Of a stretch of DNA of 64,000 nt, positions 25,445 to 34,307 are shown in pieces (the stretch's first letter is position 1; each line of letters opens with the position of its first letter). The stretch comes from Opitutia bacterium (GTDB taxonomy: Bacteria > Verrucomicrobiota > Verrucomicrobiia > Opitutales > Opitutaceae). Under the pieces are notes generated by a model. That model had not been told where the DNA came from, searched no databases, and saw only the letters and a program-made list of their open reading frames with translations. A program made the translations under genes and the position numbers. Where the stretch lies: NCBI GenBank assembly GCA_947452315.1, contig CANGCX010000004.1, forward strand, positions 17,007 through 81,006, in the 5' to 3' direction.

Positions 25445-26503
25445 TTACAACAATTGCTTAGGCAATTGTGGCATCAACTTCTTAATATCCTGAACCGCGT
25501 CGCGGTGACACACGAGGATGGCATCGGCGGTTTCGACGACGACCAAATCATTAACCCCGACGAGTGCGATTGTCCGACCGTTGCTGACCGCGATATTATG
25601 CTCCGAATTAACCGTCACGACGGGGCCACGCACGGCATTACGCGCCGCATCACGTGCAAGATGTTTCGGCAACGCAGTCCAAAGCCCCACATCATCCCAG
25701 TCGAACTCCGCAAGCATCGTCTCGACCGCGATCGCCTTTTCCATGATTGCGTAGTCGACGGAAACCTTAGGCTCCAGCGCGGGAAATTTTGCCGCCAAAA
25801 ATGCCGTTGGATCTCCCGCAGGAAACTCTCGAATGAAACCCGCGAGCATCGGTGTATGTTTCTCCGCCTCGGCCAAGAACGCCGCGGCGCTCCAAAAAAA
25901 CATCCCTGCATTCCAAGCGTAGTGACCGCTCTCGACATAACGCGCCGCCGTCGCCGCATCAGGTTTTTCCACAAAACGTTTCACTTTACGGAAACCGTCA
26001 CCTGCGGCCTCGCCTAATTCGAGGTAACCAAAACCCGTGGCCGCATGGTCGGGTTTGATCGCAAACGTCAGCAACGCGGGTGAACTCGACGCACGTCGCA
26101 GCGCCGCGCTGACCTGCCGGGCGAGCGTCGCGTTATCTTTGATCAGTGCATCTGCAGGGAAGAGCGCGAGCACCCCTTGTGGATCGCGTGCCCGTACGAG
26201 CGCCGTGGCCAAAGCGGCGGCAGCGGCCGTGTCTCGTTTCGCAGGCTCCGCAATGATATTAGCCTCTGCAATAACCCCTGCTAGGGCCGAGCGAGTCGAT
26301 GTGAGTTGCGCGGTATTCGTGAGTACAAAAATATTTGTTAAAGGCACTACGCCCTCGAGACGGCGCACGGTTTCTTCGACGAGGGTACGTTCGGAAAATA
26401 ATTTGAGTAGATGCTTCGGGGTAGCCGCGCGGCTCATGGGCCAAAACCGCTCACCACTACCGCCAGCCATAATACAGGCAAAAAAATGGGACGAATCACT
26501 CAT
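25445..26503 (-). CDS. manC: Mannose-1-phosphate guanylyltransferase
   Basis: Makes GDP-mannose from mannose 1-phosphate and GTP for polysaccharide or glycoprotein synthesis. The 352 residues begin at ATG 26503 (MSDSSHFFACIMAGG). The nucleotidyltransferase signature MAGGSGERFWPMSR with TPKHLLKL is present, as are the sugar-site block FVEKPD and the NAGMFFW block. It is the single-domain form: no C-terminal phosphomannose isomerase domain follows. It is transcribed with the upstream oxidoreductase (56-bp gap) or alone. Confidence 0.92.
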   Translation of the reverse strand: MSDSSHFFACIMAGGSGERFWPMSRAATPKHLLKLFSERTLVEETVRRLEGVVPLTNIFVLTNTAQLTSTRSALAGVIAEANIIAEPAKRDTAAAAALATALVRARDPQGVLALFPADALIKDNATLARQVSAALRRASSSPALLTFAIKPDHAATGFGYLELGEAAGDGFRKVKRFVEKPDAATAARYVESGHYAWNAGMFFWSAAAFLAEAEKHTPMLAGFIREFPAGDPTAFLAAKFPALEPKVSVDYAIMEKAIAVETMLAEFDWDDVGLWTALPKHLARDAARNAVRGPVVTVNSEHNIAVSNGRTIALVGVNDLVVVETADAILVCHRDAVQDIKKLMPQLPKQLL

Positions 26504-26559
26504 GTGAGCGATTCTTGTCCCAGCCCCACAGCTCCACGCCAAGCTCGAAACCTAGCGAC

Positions 26560-27558
26560 TCAAAGCGTAATGGCGATTTTACCAAACTGCCCGCCCCGTT
26601 CCATCAGATCAAAAGCTTCACCCAAATGCTCCAGGGGAAACACGTTACTCACGACGGGCACGATTCTATGGCGTGCGACAAAAACCATCATCGCATGCCA
26701 ATCCGCCGGTGAACCCATCGTGGTACCGAGCACCGAGAGATTACGCCAAAAAACTTTCCGCATCGGCAAAACCGGAGGATTTCCGCGGGTTGCTCCGAAA
26801 AACACGATACGTCCACCCGGTGCCGCGAGATCAATCAAAAGCTCGAAGCCCGGACCACCCGCGCTGTCCACGATTACATCAAAAGCTCCGCCCGGCACGT
26901 GCTCAATGACCTGACCCGCCCATCCAGATTGCGTGTAATCAAAGCCACCGCGCGCTCCGAGGGCGACTGCTCGTTTAATTTTTTCTGAGCTACTCGATGT
27001 CACCCATACCTCCGCGCCGTGAGCCACGGCGAATTGCAGCGCAAAAAGAGCCACCCCACCACCGATACCTGTGATTAATATTTTTTCTCCCGCTCGCAAT
27101 TGAGCGCGAGCAAACAAGGCACGATAAGCGGTCAAACCCGCCAAGGGTAAAGCCGCAGACTCGACCCAACTCAAATGCGCCGGTTTTGCAGCGAGCTGCA
27201 CAACGGGCACCGCAATCTGTTGTGCAAGTGTGCCGGCCCGAGGCAGTCCCAAAATGGTAAAGGCCGCACCTTGGGCGTACTCGCTCCCACCCCAATCAAA
27301 ACTGGGGTTAATCACCACTTCGCGCCCGAGCCACATTGCATCAACGCCTGCCCCGATCGCACTGACCACGCCTGCCCCGTCCGAGCCTGGCTGCGCCGGA
27401 TATTTAAGTCCCGCGTATTGCCCGAGCTTAATCCAGAGATCACGGTGGTTGAGCGCCGCCGCTCGTAGCGTTACCAGCGCTTCACCCGCGGCCGGCAGGG
27501 GCGCGGGCACTTCAGTCACGTTTATAAGGTTTAACGCGGTGAGCTGGGCAGCTTGCAT
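26560..27558 (-). CDS. MDR-family NAD(P)H-dependent oxidoreductase, YogA-like
   Basis: A 332-residue medium-chain dehydrogenase/reductase begun at ATG 27558 (MQAAQLTALN). The GroES-like half contains AALNHRDLWIKLGQY and GSDGAGVVSAIG; the nucleotide-binding half contains ILITGIGGGVALFALQ. The catalytic Cys normally found near residue 40 is replaced (NHRD), and the structural four-cysteine loop is absent, so it is probably a zinc-free quinone-oxidoreductase or YogA-type enzyme. The substrate is unknown. Confidence 0.85.
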   Translation of the reverse strand: MQAAQLTALNLINVTEVPAPLPAAGEALVTLRAAALNHRDLWIKLGQYAGLKYPAQPGSDGAGVVSAIGAGVDAMWLGREVVINPSFDWGGSEYAQGAAFTILGLPRAGTLAQQIAVPVVQLAAKPAHLSWVESAALPLAGLTAYRALFARAQLRAGEKILITGIGGGVALFALQFAVAHGAEVWVTSSSSEKIKRAVALGARGGFDYTQSGWAGQVIEHVPGGAFDVIVDSAGGPGFELLIDLAAPGGRIVFFGATRGNPPVLPMRKVFWRNLSVLGTTMGSPADWHAMMVFVARHRIVPVVSNVFPLEHLGEAFDLMERGGQFGKIAITL

Positions 27559-27643
27559 AGTTTGTAAGCTAGTCCCTCCAAACCCCGACAGCAAGCAGCG
27601 GAATGATTTTGCGAATTGAAGCCTATTAGTATGAAATAAACTG

Positions 27644-28213
27644 GTGCTGCTCGTGTTCAACAAACCCTATGGCGTCCTCTCGCAATTCACCCCGGAGCCG
27701 GGTTCGAAGTGGCGCACGCTGGCCGATTATAAACTTCCACGCGGCGTCTACGCACTAGGTCGCCTAGACGCCGACAGCGAGGGTCTTTTACTTTTCAGCG
27801 ACGAGCCTGGGTTGAATTCCAAGCTACTTGATCCACGCTATGGTCATCGACGCGAATACTGGGTCCAAGTCGAAGGCCGACCTAGCCCCGAAACTCTTAA
27901 GCGACTCTCTGCCGGAGCAGTTCAACTTGATAGTGAACCTACACGCCCCTGTCGCGCATACTTGCTCGATCCTGCGCCCACGATACCACCACGCGTCCCA
28001 CCGATTCGGGTCCGGAAAACCGTGCCCGACACCTGGATTACACTCGAACTTACCGAGGGAAAAAATCGCCAAGTGCGGCGCATGACGGCCTCTGTGGGTC
28101 ACCCGACGCTACGATTGATCCGCGTACGCACGGGCGAGTTTAAGCTCGAAGGGCTCGCGCCGGGTAAATGGCGCGAACTCACCTCGAGCGAACGCTCCGC
28201 GGTATTCGCTTAA
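27644..28213 (+). CDS. rluE: 23S rRNA pseudouridine synthase, RluE-like
   Basis: A 189-residue RsuA-family enzyme without the N-terminal S4 domain. The opening LLVFNKPYGVLSQFTPE is diagnostic of RluE, and the catalytic Asp is in ALGRLDADSEGLLLFSDE. Later family blocks are LTEGKNRQVRRMTASVGHPTLRLIR. The start is GTG 27644. The stop overlaps the convergent nitroreductase gene by 4 bp. In E. coli RluE modifies U2457 of 23S rRNA; the same site is assumed here. Confidence 0.92.
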   Translation: MLLVFNKPYGVLSQFTPEPGSKWRTLADYKLPRGVYALGRLDADSEGLLLFSDEPGLNSKLLDPRYGHRREYWVQVEGRPSPETLKRLSAGAVQLDSEPTRPCRAYLLDPAPTIPPRVPPIRVRKTVPDTWITLELTEGKNRQVRRMTASVGHPTLRLIRVRTGEFKLEGLAPGKWRELTSSERSAVFA

Positions 28214-28860
28214 ATGCGGACGATCAGTTCTTCGGACTTGAAGCGGACCTTGGGGGCGGCCGCGTATTTGTCGTCGTCGGCGCGGTAACCGGCTGGGCAG
28301 GCAACGATCGTCGTGTAATCGGTACCTGCAAGACCGAGCACTTCGTCGTATTTGGCGCGGTCGATACCTTCCATCGGGCAAGTGTCGACACCGAGCAGAG
28401 CAGCCGCCGTCATGAACTGGCCCAGAGCGATATAAATTTGATGCGCCTGCCAGGTATCAAGTGTGCCCGCCTTGGCCGCGCCGGAGAGACTGCCGAGCAT
28501 CATATTTTTATAAGGTGTAAGAGCCTCCTTAGAGCCGCCACGCAACTCGATCGTACGATCAAGAAATTTTTCGACATGATCGGCGCCTAAGTTTTTTTTG
28601 ACGGCGAATACCACCATGTGCGAAGCATCGGCGGGCTGCGTCTGCCCCCATGAAAGAGGCACCAATTGCGCCTTAACGGCCGCATTAGTTAAAACTAAAA
28701 ATTTCCAAGGCTGTAAGCCAAACGAGGAAGGCGAGAGAATCAAAGCCTGTTCGAGCGTAGCCCACGTGTCTGCGGGAATTTTTTTTGTAGCATCGAATTT
28801 CTTCGTGGCATAGCGCCAGTGCAGGGCGGAGAGGAGTGTGGTCGAGGATATGGTGGACAT
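28210..28860 (-). CDS. NAD(P)H-dependent nitroreductase family oxidoreductase
   Basis: A 216-residue FMN enzyme of the NfsB/YfkO type, begun at ATG 28860 (MSTISSTTLL). Visible features are the N-terminal WRYATKKFDATKKI flavin-binding block, LSPSSFGLQPWKFLV and the C-terminal GVDTCPMEGIDRAKYDEVLGL. The last is characteristic of the NfsB branch. It can reduce nitroaromatics or quinones; the natural substrate is unclear. It converges with rluE (4-bp overlap). Confidence 0.92.
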   Translation of the reverse strand: MSTISSTTLLSALHWRYATKKFDATKKIPADTWATLEQALILSPSSFGLQPWKFLVLTNAAVKAQLVPLSWGQTQPADASHMVVFAVKKNLGADHVEKFLDRTIELRGGSKEALTPYKNMMLGSLSGAAKAGTLDTWQAHQIYIALGQFMTAAALLGVDTCPMEGIDRAKYDEVLGLAGTDYTTIVACPAGYRADDDKYAAAPKVRFKSEELIVRI

Positions 28861-28912
28861 AAAATTATTGAGTGAACGAACTGGGTCAGGGCTCTTTGTC
28901 AAAACCCCTCGT

Positions 28913-29881
28913 TCAAGCGTCAGCGTCCTTGGCCCAACGCTCGGCTAAAACAGCACAGACGAGCAACTGCAACTGATGGTAAACCATAATAGGCAGCAGG
29001 ATTAGTCCGATCGCTGGATGCGCGCCAAAAATCAATTTCGCCATCGGTACACCCGAGGCTAACGTCTTCTTCGAACCACAAAAAATAGCGGTGATCCGAT
29101 CCTCCCGATTGAAACCCAAAGTTCGCGAACCCCAGGTTGTTACCCCAAGCGCGAGACCCAACATCACAACCGAGAGGGCGACCACCCACAGGAGATTGCT
29201 GACGCCGTTACCCGACCACAGGCCGCGTTGAAAGGATTCACAAAACGACGTGTAGACCAGTACCAAAATGGTTACACGGTCCACACTACCGATATACGGT
29301 TTGTATTTTTTCAACCACTCCCCGATCCAAGGCCGAGCGAGTTGTCCAAGCGTCAACGGTAAGACCAACCAGCGCAATAGATCCAACATCACCGGACCGA
29401 GCGCAAGCGCCTGCCCGGTCGTCTGCAATACAGCACCGATCCAAAGCGGCGTGAGCACTACGCCCAGCAAGCTCGATAACGTCGCATTAAAAACCGCCCC
29501 GCCGATATTACCACGGGCCGCCGCTGTAAACGCCACCGACGAAGACACCGTTGAGGGTAAAGCGCAGAGATAAAAAAACCCGAGCGATAGTCCCGTCGGT
29601 ACGCGACCTTCCAAAAAATAAATCACAACAAAACCCAACAAGGGGAAAAACAAAAACGTGCTGAATTGCACTAATACATGTAGCCGCCAGTTGAGTGCGC
29701 CGGCCTTAAGCGCTTTAAATGACAACGCCGCTCCGTGCAGAAAAAAAATCAGCGCAACGCCTGCCTTAGTCAGAACCTCTGGATGCATCCAACCACCGGA
29801 GGCTCCAGGGGCCGGAAAAAGCCACGCCAACACTGTGACCATAACCATTCCGGTCATGAACCAATCGAATTTAATTTTCAT
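28913..29881 (-). CDS. Bile acid:sodium symporter family protein (YfeH-like)
   Basis: A 322-residue membrane protein with about ten hydrophobic segments, begun at ATG 29881 (MKIKFDWFMTGMV). It overlaps the murJ stop by 4 bp (ATGA). Family blocks include PSTVSSSVAFTAAARGNIGGAVFN and FCGSKKTLASGVPMAKLIFG, both typical of the SBF-like group. The transported solute is unknown. The tight coupling to the lipid II flippase gene murJ is notable but may simply be shared transcription. Confidence 0.88.
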   Translation of the reverse strand: MKIKFDWFMTGMVMVTVLAWLFPAPGASGGWMHPEVLTKAGVALIFFLHGAALSFKALKAGALNWRLHVLVQFSTFLFFPLLGFVVIYFLEGRVPTGLSLGFFYLCALPSTVSSSVAFTAAARGNIGGAVFNATLSSLLGVVLTPLWIGAVLQTTGQALALGPVMLDLLRWLVLPLTLGQLARPWIGEWLKKYKPYIGSVDRVTILVLVYTSFCESFQRGLWSGNGVSNLLWVVALSVVMLGLALGVTTWGSRTLGFNREDRITAIFCGSKKTLASGVPMAKLIFGAHPAIGLILLPIMVYHQLQLLVCAVLAERWAKDADA

Positions 29882-31467
29882 CCTAACTTTGAGCAAAATT
29901 TATTATATATCGCTGCCAATTCCTCGCGTCCCTCGATTCGCAGCGCCCAAAGCGATCCAACATACAGCATTACGCCCACCACAACTAAGACCGCTAGTCC
30001 GAGCATGTCACCGACTTTACCCGACGATACGAAGCGTGACCACGACCACCAACCGCCAGCTACGGCTAAACCCATCAGGAGACTTGCACCGACAATTTTC
30101 ATGAGATCGCGTGTGAGATGACTGAAGCGCAGTCCTTCATGACCTAGGGCGAGTTGACGTTGCAAAAACCAGGCCTGCGCCACGATCGCAACGTTGCCTG
30201 CTACCGCGAGTCCAACGGTTCCCATCGGCCCCATCAAAGCTACGCTCAGCCCTAGATTGACAGCAAAACTAAGCAAAGCCGCACGGACTGGGGTCACCGT
30301 ATCCTTTCGTGCATAAAACGCCTTCAGGGCCAGATTGACGAAGGAGAAAAACGGCAACCCAAACGCATACACAGCCAAAACCGGCAACATCAGTGCCGTA
30401 TCGCTAGCGACGAAAGCTCCACGCTGAAATAACACGCGCACGAGTGGCTCCGATAGCACGGCAAGCCCAACCGCCGCGGGCACATTGATGACCAAAATAA
30501 GCCGCATCCCTTTGCGGTACGACTGCGCCAATTTTTCGTCATCTCGATCAGCTGCGTGTTTAGCGATCAATGGAAACACCACCGTTGAAATCGCGATCGC
30601 AAATACCCCGATGGGTAACTCCATCAAGCGCGTCGCAAGGTTGAGCACCGTCACCGCTGAGTCGTTCAACGATAGTCCGATAAAACGCGAGACGGCCATG
30701 TTGATCAAATAAATGGCCGAGCCAAACACCGTAGGGCCCATCAGCGAAACGATTTGCCGCAAGGGACCGCCCCGTCCGAGATCAAAGCGTGGACGCCAAC
30801 CCTCGCGCATGAGCGCGGCGGACGGTACCGCCATCTGCAAGAATCCTCCGCATAAGGCGCCAGCACAAAGCCAGTGCATGCGTCCATCGGGCGATCCGGC
30901 CCAGCCGGAATATACTGCACCACTTAACGCCCCGATCATGGCCAAGTTTAGCCAGATCGGAGAGAGTGCCGGCTCCACAAAGCGGTGTAACGTCTGCAGT
31001 GCGGCACTGAAAACAGCCGCCAGACAAACAAAGACCAGGTAAGGAAATAAAATGATCGCGTAATCCGCCGAGGCGACGAGCCGTTGCGTGGTATTTACTT
31101 CGATGCCCCAGCCGCCCGTGATGGCAATGAGCTTGCCTGCCTGAGCCAAAGCCAGCATCGCCAGCGCGACGATCCCGCCAGTGACCACCAGTAGCCAGCT
31201 GGCGACCTGATTGACGAGTTCAAATGCTCCATGCCGCTCACGTGACTTGAGCTCTTCCTGCAGTGTGGGCACGAGTGCTGAGGTCAGAGCCCCTTCACCC
31301 AACAAGCGGCGAAATAAATTGGGCAATGTAAACGCCGTGTAAAAAATCGAGGCTAATGCCGAGGTTCCAAAAACCGCGGTCACCAACATATCACGGCAAA
31401 GCCCTAGTACGCGCGACACCATCGTCAACGCAGACACCACTCCGATGTTTTTTAGGCTCTTCGACAC
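29878..31467 (-). CDS. murJ: Lipid II flippase MurJ (MviN)
   Basis: Flips lipid II across the inner membrane for peptidoglycan synthesis. The roughly 529-residue MOP-superfamily protein has 13-14 hydrophobic segments. The N-terminus SKSLKNIGVVSALTMVSRVLGLCRD is the MurJ signature; FRRLLGEGALTSALVPTL follows. I start at GTG 31467, where the conserved sequence begins; an in-frame ATG at 31509 would add 14 residues. It lies outside the dcw cluster and is encoded between an unknown protein and the SBF-like transporter. Confidence 0.94.
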   Translation of the reverse strand: MSKSLKNIGVVSALTMVSRVLGLCRDMLVTAVFGTSALASIFYTAFTLPNLFRRLLGEGALTSALVPTLQEELKSRERHGAFELVNQVASWLLVVTGGIVALAMLALAQAGKLIAITGGWGIEVNTTQRLVASADYAIILFPYLVFVCLAAVFSAALQTLHRFVEPALSPIWLNLAMIGALSGAVYSGWAGSPDGRMHWLCAGALCGGFLQMAVPSAALMREGWRPRFDLGRGGPLRQIVSLMGPTVFGSAIYLINMAVSRFIGLSLNDSAVTVLNLATRLMELPIGVFAIAISTVVFPLIAKHAADRDDEKLAQSYRKGMRLILVINVPAAVGLAVLSEPLVRVLFQRGAFVASDTALMLPVLAVYAFGLPFFSFVNLALKAFYARKDTVTPVRAALLSFAVNLGLSVALMGPMGTVGLAVAGNVAIVAQAWFLQRQLALGHEGLRFSHLTRDLMKIVGASLLMGLAVAGGWWSWSRFVSSGKVGDMLGLAVLVVVGVMLYVGSLWALRIEGREELAAIYNKFCSKLG

Positions 31468-31528
31468 CGAGTGAGTTTCCGCCGCCAACGCCCACGGGCG
31501 CAAATGCATTTACACGCTCGATGAGCGC

Positions 31529-32683
31529 TCACTTTGTGCGAGATGCCACCCATTGATCGAGGGCAGCGCGCGTGGTCATTTCTAAATCCAAGGCATCGTT
31601 CCACTCACGTTCGAACTCGCTGACCTTAAGCTCCAAGTCTTGGGCCTTCAATGTAGGCACAAAACAGTCAGAAAGCGCGAGCCCAGCATTCAGATAAAAC
31701 GGATGCAACGCAGACAGAAGCCGTTGGAGTTCGGTGCTACGTTCGGCCAGGGCGGCCTTTACCACCGGTTCCGCGCGCCGGCTCAAAATGGAACGCATCG
31801 ACACCACCACATCGGCCTCACCAACATTAAACACAAAACGAGTGAGATCTGTGAGCGCCGCCCGTGCTTCCATGCTTCCGAGTTGGGGCTGTGTCCGAGC
31901 GCGGCGCAGGTGATGCCAGCCCGTCTGCCACCAAAGTTCACGCTCATGCGCGTCCGCATAGCGAGCTGAGAAACATTCTGCCAGAGCCACTTCGGGATCT
32001 GCACCCGCAAGCAAGCGAGAGCGGTAAAGGGCCCACTCGCCCGCCGATCCGCTCTCCGCCTGCAGCCAAATAAACAACCATAGTGCTCCTACCTGCAGCT
32101 GCCGGGACTCGACTCCGCTACAATCACCCTGTAGCACGGCCACAAGCGAAGGTGGCGCGAGTGTGGCGGATTCCTGTTGCAACGCATCCGCTTGGGCCGG
32201 TTCAGCGCGGATTCGCCAAAACTCCACACACGCGTGTTGCAACCAAGACGGGATAGCAAGATGGGCATTAACCCCGTGCACTGCGACGCTGATACGCACC
32301 AACAACGCCTGTACCAGCGCACGTCGCACCTCTACCACGGGTGTTAATTCACTCCAACGCAGGCGTAAAGAAACCACCCCGCCCGGCTCCGCCACCACAC
32401 GAAAAGGCAAAGGCTCCGACCAACTCTCAGCCGGGATCAGACGCACAAATATAGGCGAAGAAAATCCTGCCACCGGCAAATCGAGGGGCAACGCGAGCCA
32501 GCGCCACGCTGCTTCTGCCTCATCGCGCACACGTTGCGCAGCGCCACTGTCGAGACTGGCGATTTCAAATTGCCCAGGACCGGTCTGCGATAATACGGGC
32601 GAGGCAGGATACAACCAAGAGTTAGCCCAAAACATCAAGGCAACGCCCCATCCACAACGTGTAATCGCCAACACTCGCATCAC
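31529..32683 (-). CDS. Exported protein resembling a peptidase MA-like domain without catalytic residues
   Basis: 384 residues with an N-terminal hydrophobic signal segment. The order of elements resembles gluzincin peptidase MA-like proteins: a VRRALVQALLVRI helix where an HExxH helix would be, then IPSWLQHACVEFWR where such enzymes have a P-x-W-L-x-E-G motif. The two His and the Glu of the zinc site are not present, so it is probably inactive, or the likeness is superficial. The C-terminal part is helical. The start is GTG 32683 (ATG at 32680), which shares one base with the stop of the small gene upstream. Confidence 0.6.
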   Translation of the reverse strand: MMRVLAITRCGWGVALMFWANSWLYPASPVLSQTGPGQFEIASLDSGAAQRVRDEAEAAWRWLALPLDLPVAGFSSPIFVRLIPAESWSEPLPFRVVAEPGGVVSLRLRWSELTPVVEVRRALVQALLVRISVAVHGVNAHLAIPSWLQHACVEFWRIRAEPAQADALQQESATLAPPSLVAVLQGDCSGVESRQLQVGALWLFIWLQAESGSAGEWALYRSRLLAGADPEVALAECFSARYADAHERELWWQTGWHHLRRARTQPQLGSMEARAALTDLTRFVFNVGEADVVVSMRSILSRRAEPVVKAALAERSTELQRLLSALHPFYLNAGLALSDCFVPTLKAQDLELKVSEFEREWNDALDLEMTTRAALDQWVASRTK

Positions 32684-33030
32684 TAAATGGTGAGGCTCAG
32701 GCTCGAATAATTGCTAAAAGAGCGGCTAGATTTGAGTGCAGTAAGTCGAAGCACGTTCGAATCAATGTCATCAACTTTCAGGGAGAAGCCCGCGAGAAAC
32801 CGTTTATAGGTATCCGCAGTAATCCGAGCTCCAAAATAATCCCGTTTAACTTGGCGGCAATAAACGAAATCTAAAGTCGGCGCCTCCAGTTGCAGGTCGG
32901 TAGTTAATTTCGCCAAGGGCTTGATCGTCAAAAGCAGCGCACACGAGGCAGTCCACATTACGATGCTCAACATCGCAGCAACAAGTATTCCAATGGGCTG
33001 AGGAAAGATAGAGGCAGCAGATTGTCCCAC
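32683..33030 (-). CDS. Small single-pass membrane protein, function unknown
   Basis: 115 residues with one hydrophobic segment at about 12-35 (IGILVAAMLSIVMWTASCALLL) and a soluble C-terminal part that probably faces the periplasm. No motif is recognised. The stop codon overlaps the next start by one base (TAGTG), so it is translationally coupled to the degenerate peptidase-like protein, and the two may act together. Its start is 15 bp from the end of the FmdB-like gene on the same strand. Confidence 0.6.
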   Translation of the reverse strand: MGQSAASIFPQPIGILVAAMLSIVMWTASCALLLTIKPLAKLTTDLQLEAPTLDFVYCRQVKRDYFGARITADTYKRFLAGFSLKVDDIDSNVLRLTALKSSRSFSNYSSLSLTI

Positions 33031-33045
33031 AGAGAAACTAGACGA

Positions 33046-33291
33046 TTATTTTTTGGCTGCGGCTGCAGACTTGGTCTCGCCGCCGCCATCAGAGGGGCTA
33101 CCGGTTTTCTTTTTGTAGTCCGTGATATAGAAACCCGTGCCTTTAAAAATCAGACCAGCTCCGCCACCCACGAGCCGTTTAACCCCCGACTTATTACACT
33201 TGGGGCATTTCTTCAGTGGTTCGTCGCGCATCGACTGAAACAGCTCGAATTCATGACTACATTTAGGACAGACGTACTCGTAAGTTGGCAT
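33046..33291 (-). CDS. FmdB-family zinc ribbon protein
   Basis: An 81-residue protein with the N-terminal FmdB pattern MPTYEYVCPKCSHEFE and a second CxxC pair in KKCPKCNKSG, together a one-zinc ribbon. The C-terminal GTGFYITDYKKK is the usual continuation, then an Ala/Lys/Ser-rich tail. FmdB relatives are named as putative regulators, but their function is unclear. It is the first gene of the run ending in murJ and the SBF-like transporter. Confidence 0.9.
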   Translation of the reverse strand: MPTYEYVCPKCSHEFELFQSMRDEPLKKCPKCNKSGVKRLVGGGAGLIFKGTGFYITDYKKKTGSPSDGGGETKSAAAAKK

Positions 33292-33411
33292 AGCAAATTC
33301 ATCATGAATCAGGCGTAAAACTCCTGTGTTGGCGAGAATGTTTCATAAGTATGCAGCTAGGGTCGCAAATAAGTTTGAGACACGAGGCTTAACCCGCGGT
33401 ACTTGTCGGCG

Positions 33412-34296
33412 ATGGACTTTGCCGCCGCTCTCAAACATTTGGTGACTCAGGTCGAGACGGGTCTGGATCGCTACGTAACAGCGGCCACGACGCGACCCGC
33501 GCGTTTGCACGAGGCCATGCGCTACAGTTTACTAGGGGGTGGCAAGCGCCTCCGGCCTGTACTTACACTCGCGACCGCCCGAGCCCTTGGGCTTACCGAT
33601 GACTCTGCATTGCCCGCTGCCGTCGCCCTAGAGTGCGTCCACACCTACTCACTCATTCACGACGACCTGCCGTGCATGGATAACGACGACCTGCGTCGTG
33701 GTCGTCCCACGGTACACCGTCAATTTGACGAAGCCACAGCCCTGCTCGCCGGCGATGCGCTCCTGACCGAATCATTTGTCATCCTATCTGTTCACTACTC
33801 CTCACGGCCCACCCTCGCCCAAGCTCTTACCCGGGAGCTTGCGGACGCTGCCAGCAGTCGAAGACTCATCGGCGGACAAATGGAAGACCTACTCGCCGAA
33901 AAAAAACCAACCGCCACGGTCGACGAGCTCGAGTTTATCCACATCAACAAAACTGCTGCGATGATTGAAGCTGCTTTTGTCATGGGCGGTATCTGCGCCG
34001 AAGCTCCGCAGGACTCGATAACGGTTCTACGCACGGTGGGCCACCACGTCGGTCTAGCGTTCCAAATCATCGACGACGTGCTCGATGCCACCGCCGACAC
34101 CGCGACACTTGGTAAAACTGCGGGCAAAGACGCCAAGGCTGACAAAACCACGTTTGTGAAGCTTCACGGCATCGAAAGCTCCCGCCGTCTCGCCCACGAA
34201 CACAGTCAAGCCGCCCAAACAGCCTTACATTCTCTAACCGGCGACTCAGCATTCCTCCAAGCTTTGATCGAGTCTATGGCCGCCCGCGTAAACTGA
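33412..34296 (+). CDS. ispA: Farnesyl diphosphate synthase (short-chain polyprenyl synthetase)
   Basis: Condenses IPP with DMAPP and GPP to farnesyl diphosphate. The 294 residues begin at ATG 33412 (MDFAAALKHL); a TTG three codons upstream is less likely. The first Asp-rich motif is DDLPCMDNDDLRRG, with two residues between the Asp clusters as in bacterial IspA, and the second is IIDDVLDATADT. The GGKRLRP substrate block is present. It feeds undecaprenyl and menaquinone synthesis, linking ispH with menA and the dcw genes here. Confidence 0.94.
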   Translation: MDFAAALKHLVTQVETGLDRYVTAATTRPARLHEAMRYSLLGGGKRLRPVLTLATARALGLTDDSALPAAVALECVHTYSLIHDDLPCMDNDDLRRGRPTVHRQFDEATALLAGDALLTESFVILSVHYSSRPTLAQALTRELADAASSRRLIGGQMEDLLAEKKPTATVDELEFIHINKTAAMIEAAFVMGGICAEAPQDSITVLRTVGHHVGLAFQIIDDVLDATADTATLGKTAGKDAKADKTTFVKLHGIESSRRLAHEHSQAAQTALHSLTGDSAFLQALIESMAARVN

Positions 34297-34307
34297 GACA
34301 TGAACGC

